DNA of 7,005 bases from Acidobacteriaceae bacterium (GTDB lineage Bacteria > Acidobacteriota > Terriglobia > Terriglobales > Acidobacteriaceae): assembly GCA_003162495.1 (NCBI GenBank), contig PMOF01000223.1, positions 1,747 to 8,751 on the forward strand, written 5' to 3'. Each line of letters begins with the position of its first letter. The stretch's first letter is position 1. Below the pieces are notes generated by a model that saw only the letters and a list, made by a program, of their open reading frames with translations, ran no database searches and was not told the DNA's origin. The translations under genes were made by a program, and so were the position numbers. Positions 5,120 through 7,005 of the stretch are shown here, one piece after another.

Positions 5120-5857
5120 TCAGCCCCAGGCGTCCACCGTCACAAACCGGTGTGTCTGCTTGTATCTCGAAATCATCTGCCTCGCCGCGTGCACGCTGGG
5201 TCCCCGGTTCGCGCCCAGCCCCCGATGGCTCCCGTCGTGCAGCACAATATTCGCCGCCCATCCCTGCCGTTCCAGCCCGTCGATCATGCCCTTCAGCCGG
5301 CCCGCAATCGCATCCGCGGAGGGGTCCTTCCAGTCGGTCGTCATCGCGTTCCAGGTGACCGGAACCATCCCCAGCCGCATCGCTGTGCGCAGCACATGGG
5401 GCCGCCGCGCTCCATAGGGCGGCCGAAAATACTTCACCGGAGCCCCCGCAATCTGCTCCAGAGCCGCGCTGGTCCGCCTCAGCTCCTCTTCCACTCGCCG
5501 ACCTGCTGTTAGCGCCAGGTTGGGATGACTCCAGCTATGATTCCCGATCAGGTGTCCGGCGGCCACAATCCTCCGCACCAACTCCGGCTCCGCCTCGGCA
5601 AACCGGCCCACCAGAAAAAACGTAGCCCGCACGTCGTGCTCCGCCAGCAATTCCAGCAGCCGCGGCGTCCACGCCGGATTCGGCCCGTCGTCAAAGGTCA
5701 GCGCCAGCTCACCCGGCCTTCGCGGTGCAGTCAGCGTTCGCCCAAAAATCTGCGAACCCGGCGACAGGGCCGCGTATGCGCACCCACCCCACGCCAGCCC
5801 CACTCCGGCCACCGTGCCCAGCCCCCCGTAAATCCCCGCCACCCAAGGAGAAAACAT
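5120..5857 (-). CDS. Polysaccharide deacetylase (NodB fold, CE4 family), membrane-anchored
   Basis: A 245-residue carbohydrate esterase family 4 protein that would remove N-acetyl groups from cell-wall or extracellular glycans with a divalent metal. All five CE4 motifs are present: TFDDGPN (54-60, Asp56 and Asp57), HSWSH (107-111, metal-binding His107 and His111), RPPYG (145-149), a DW pair (175-176) and LHDG (206-209, His207). An N-terminal hydrophobic helix (about 5-31) with no lipobox suggests a membrane anchor facing outward. The start is ATG 5857, because GGAAG lies 6 nt upstream. An ATG two codons earlier (5863) and a longer frame to 6046 exist, but the extension looks non-protein-like. 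It converges with the DUF2059 gene (18-bp gap, no terminator visible) and diverges from panB. The actual glycan substrate cannot be read from sequence. Confidence 0.92.
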   Translation of the reverse strand: MFSPWVAGIYGGLGTVAGVGLAWGGCAYAALSPGSQIFGRTLTAPRRPGELALTFDDGPNPAWTPRLLELLAEHDVRATFFLVGRFAEAEPELVRRIVAAGHLIGNHSWSHPNLALTAGRRVEEELRRTSAALEQIAGAPVKYFRPPYGARRPHVLRTAMRLGMVPVTWNAMTTDWKDPSADAIAGRLKGMIDGLERQGWAANIVLHDGSHRGLGANRGPSVHAARQMISRYKQTHRFVTVDAWG

Positions 5858-5998
5858 GCTCATCTTCCAGTGTGCGGCGCGGCACCGGCGAATCGCAAGC
5901 AGAACCCTCAGTTTCACTCCAAACCCGAGCCCCACCCCGACCCCGGAAAAACGCCGGAAGCCTGAACCGCAGCCAGCGCATCTAAACAGGGAACTGGG

Positions 5999-6006
5999 AG
6001 TATACT
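5999..6006 (+). promoter_or_regulatory. -10 element of panB inside an 8-bp palindrome
   Basis: AGTATACT is a perfect palindrome whose plus-strand part TATACT (6001-6006) is a five-of-six -10 hexamer about 50 nt upstream of the panB start. No good -35 is seen at the usual spacing. It lies in the 200-bp divergent region shared with the deacetylase gene, so the palindrome could serve either strand. Confidence 0.32.
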
Positions 6007-6057
6007 TACCTTGTTCGGGTCGCATCCTGCGTGTACGGAGCGGCACTGGAGATCAAC

Positions 6058-6963
6058 ATGAGCGTCACCAACTTCCCCTCGGGCGCAAGCCCCGCCTTAA
6101 CCGGCCTCCCCATCGCAAAAGTCACCATGCCCGCGCTCACTGAGATGAAGCGCCAGGCCAAACCTATCTCCGCGCTCACCGCCTACGATTACTCCTCTTC
6201 GCGTCTCGTCGACGAAGCCGGCATCGACCTCATCCTGGTCGGCGACTCGCTGGCCATGGTCGTACTGGGGCACGAAAACACCCTCGCCGTCACTGTCGAT
6301 GAAATGCTCCACCACACCCGCGCCGTCCGCCGCGCCGTGCGCCGTGCCCTCGTCGTCGCAGACATGCCTTTCGGCAGTTACACGACCATTGCCACCGCCC
6401 TCGCCAACGCCATCCGCTTCGTCAAGGAATCGGGCGCAGAAGCCGTCAAGATCGAAGGCCCGCGCGTCGACCTCGTCCGCGCCCTCGTCGAGGCCGAGAT
6501 TCCCGTCATCGGCCACCTCGGCCTTACTCCGCAAAGCCTGCACCGCATGGGCGGCTATCGCGTCCAGGCTCGCACCGCGGAGTCCGTCCACCAGCTCCAG
6601 GCCCAGGCCCACGCCCTCGCTGAAGCCGGCGCCGGCGCGATCGTCCTTGAAGGCGTTCCCCGCGAAGTAGCGGCCGCCATCACCGCCGAGCTGTCCGTCC
6701 CCACCATCGGCATCGGAGCCGGCCCCGAATGCGACGGCCAGATTCTCGTCTTTCACGACCTGCTCAACCTAACGTTTGCGCCAGCTGCCAAATTCGTCCG
6801 CCGCTACGCCGACGCCGGCGCCCTCATCCGCTCCGCCATCGAACACTATCGTGAAGACGTCGAGCACCGCGCCTTCCCCTCCGATGAGGAAAGCTACCAC
6901 CTGCCCGAATCCGCCCGCCACGCACTCGACGAAATGCCGTCAGCAGTCCTCCGCAAAGCCTGA
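6058..6963 (+). CDS. panB: 3-methyl-2-oxobutanoate hydroxymethyltransferase (ketopantoate hydroxymethyltransferase)
   Basis: Transfers a hydroxymethyl group from 5,10-methylene-THF to alpha-ketoisovalerate to make ketopantoate, the first committed step to pantothenate and CoA. It is a cytoplasmic TIM-barrel enzyme. Motifs in order: TAYDYSSS (41-48), VGDSLAM with metal ligand Asp63, ADMPFGS with Asp102, KIEG with Glu133, GHLGLTPQ (152-159), VLEGVP with catalytic Glu198, PTIGIGAG (215-222) and CDGQIL (225-230). The 301 residues exceed the usual 260-285 because of about 25 extra N-terminal residues and a short C-terminal tail. The start at ATG 6058 is supported by GGAG (6048-6051) 6 nt upstream; ATG 6127 would give a more standard length but has no equal ribosome binding site. 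It ends with tandem stops TGA-TAA. No panC or panD is visible in the window. Confidence 0.96.
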   Translation: MSVTNFPSGASPALTGLPIAKVTMPALTEMKRQAKPISALTAYDYSSSRLVDEAGIDLILVGDSLAMVVLGHENTLAVTVDEMLHHTRAVRRAVRRALVVADMPFGSYTTIATALANAIRFVKESGAEAVKIEGPRVDLVRALVEAEIPVIGHLGLTPQSLHRMGGYRVQARTAESVHQLQAQAHALAEAGAGAIVLEGVPREVAAAITAELSVPTIGIGAGPECDGQILVFHDLLNLTFAPAAKFVRRYADAGALIRSAIEHYREDVEHRAFPSDEESYHLPESARHALDEMPSAVLRKA

Positions 6964-6972
6964 TAAAAAATC

Positions 6973-7005
6973 AATAGCTTGGCTTCGCGAATAGCTTAGC
7001 CTCGC
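6973..7005. repeat. Start of a possible 17-bp tandem repeat, cut by the window edge
   Basis: AATAGCTTGGCTTCGCG (6973-6989) is followed directly by AATAGCTTAGCCTCGC (6990-7005), which matches it at 14 of 16 positions before the sequence stops. The repeat begins 9 bp after the panB stop and may continue beyond the window. Confidence 0.5.

Noticed and set aside
5858..6046. N-terminal extension of the deacetylase up to a GTG at 6046
   Set aside because: The added 63 residues are rich in Arg, Cys and Gly and unlike a signal sequence, would overlap the panB promoter and have no good ribosome binding site. ATG 5857 has one and leads straight into the membrane anchor.
6097..6756. A 219-codon open frame antisense to panB
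   Set aside because: Same cause: a low-complexity shadow of panB with no ribosome binding site or domain.
1..7005. A new defence, secondary-metabolite or mobile system
   Set aside because: Every confident gene belongs to core metabolism or common envelope families. No nuclease, helicase, transposase, recombinase, CRISPR repeat or modular biosynthetic gene is visible.

Overview
The window is GC-rich bacterial chromosome carrying mostly core metabolic genes. The organism is probably an acidobacterium. This is an inference from the high GC content, the gene set and the style of the proteins, and from extragenic palindromes built on GGGCT-(TC/TA)-AGCCC next to short TGACCA-type tandem repeats. 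No 16S rRNA or other decisive marker is present. I see no rRNA, tRNA, CRISPR array, transposase or defence system.

Layout. On the minus strand, reading from about 2880 down to 1, lie a DCC-family (DUF393) thiol-disulfide protein, purM, purN, a non-coding stretch of about 400 bp, and the first 58 codons of a small holin-like membrane protein that runs off the left edge. On the plus strand, from about 3090, are hemL (glutamate-1-semialdehyde aminomutase) and a secreted DUF2059 protein. A minus-strand membrane-anchored polysaccharide deacetylase (NodB fold) converges on the DUF2059 gene with an 18-bp gap. Divergent from it is panB (ketopantoate hydroxymethyltransferase), which ends just before the right edge.

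How the genes work together. purM and purN encode the fifth and third steps of de novo IMP synthesis and probably share a transcript. hemL supplies 5-aminolevulinate for tetrapyrroles, and panB starts the pantothenate/CoA branch. The deacetylase and the DUF2059 protein act at the envelope. There is no sign that the window forms one dedicated system; it looks like several short housekeeping transcription units side by side.

The parts worth a second look are non-coding. The main one is a strongly structured stretch (203-399, minus strand) upstream of the small membrane protein, which includes mutually exclusive hairpins and a hairpin over the ribosome binding site. Others are a repeat family that occurs between the DCC gene and hemL and again over the purN ribosome binding site, a heptamer tandem repeat between purM and purN, an apparently leaderless hemL, three consecutive non-ATG starts, and a strand-wide C-over-G bias that the DUF2059 gene does not share.
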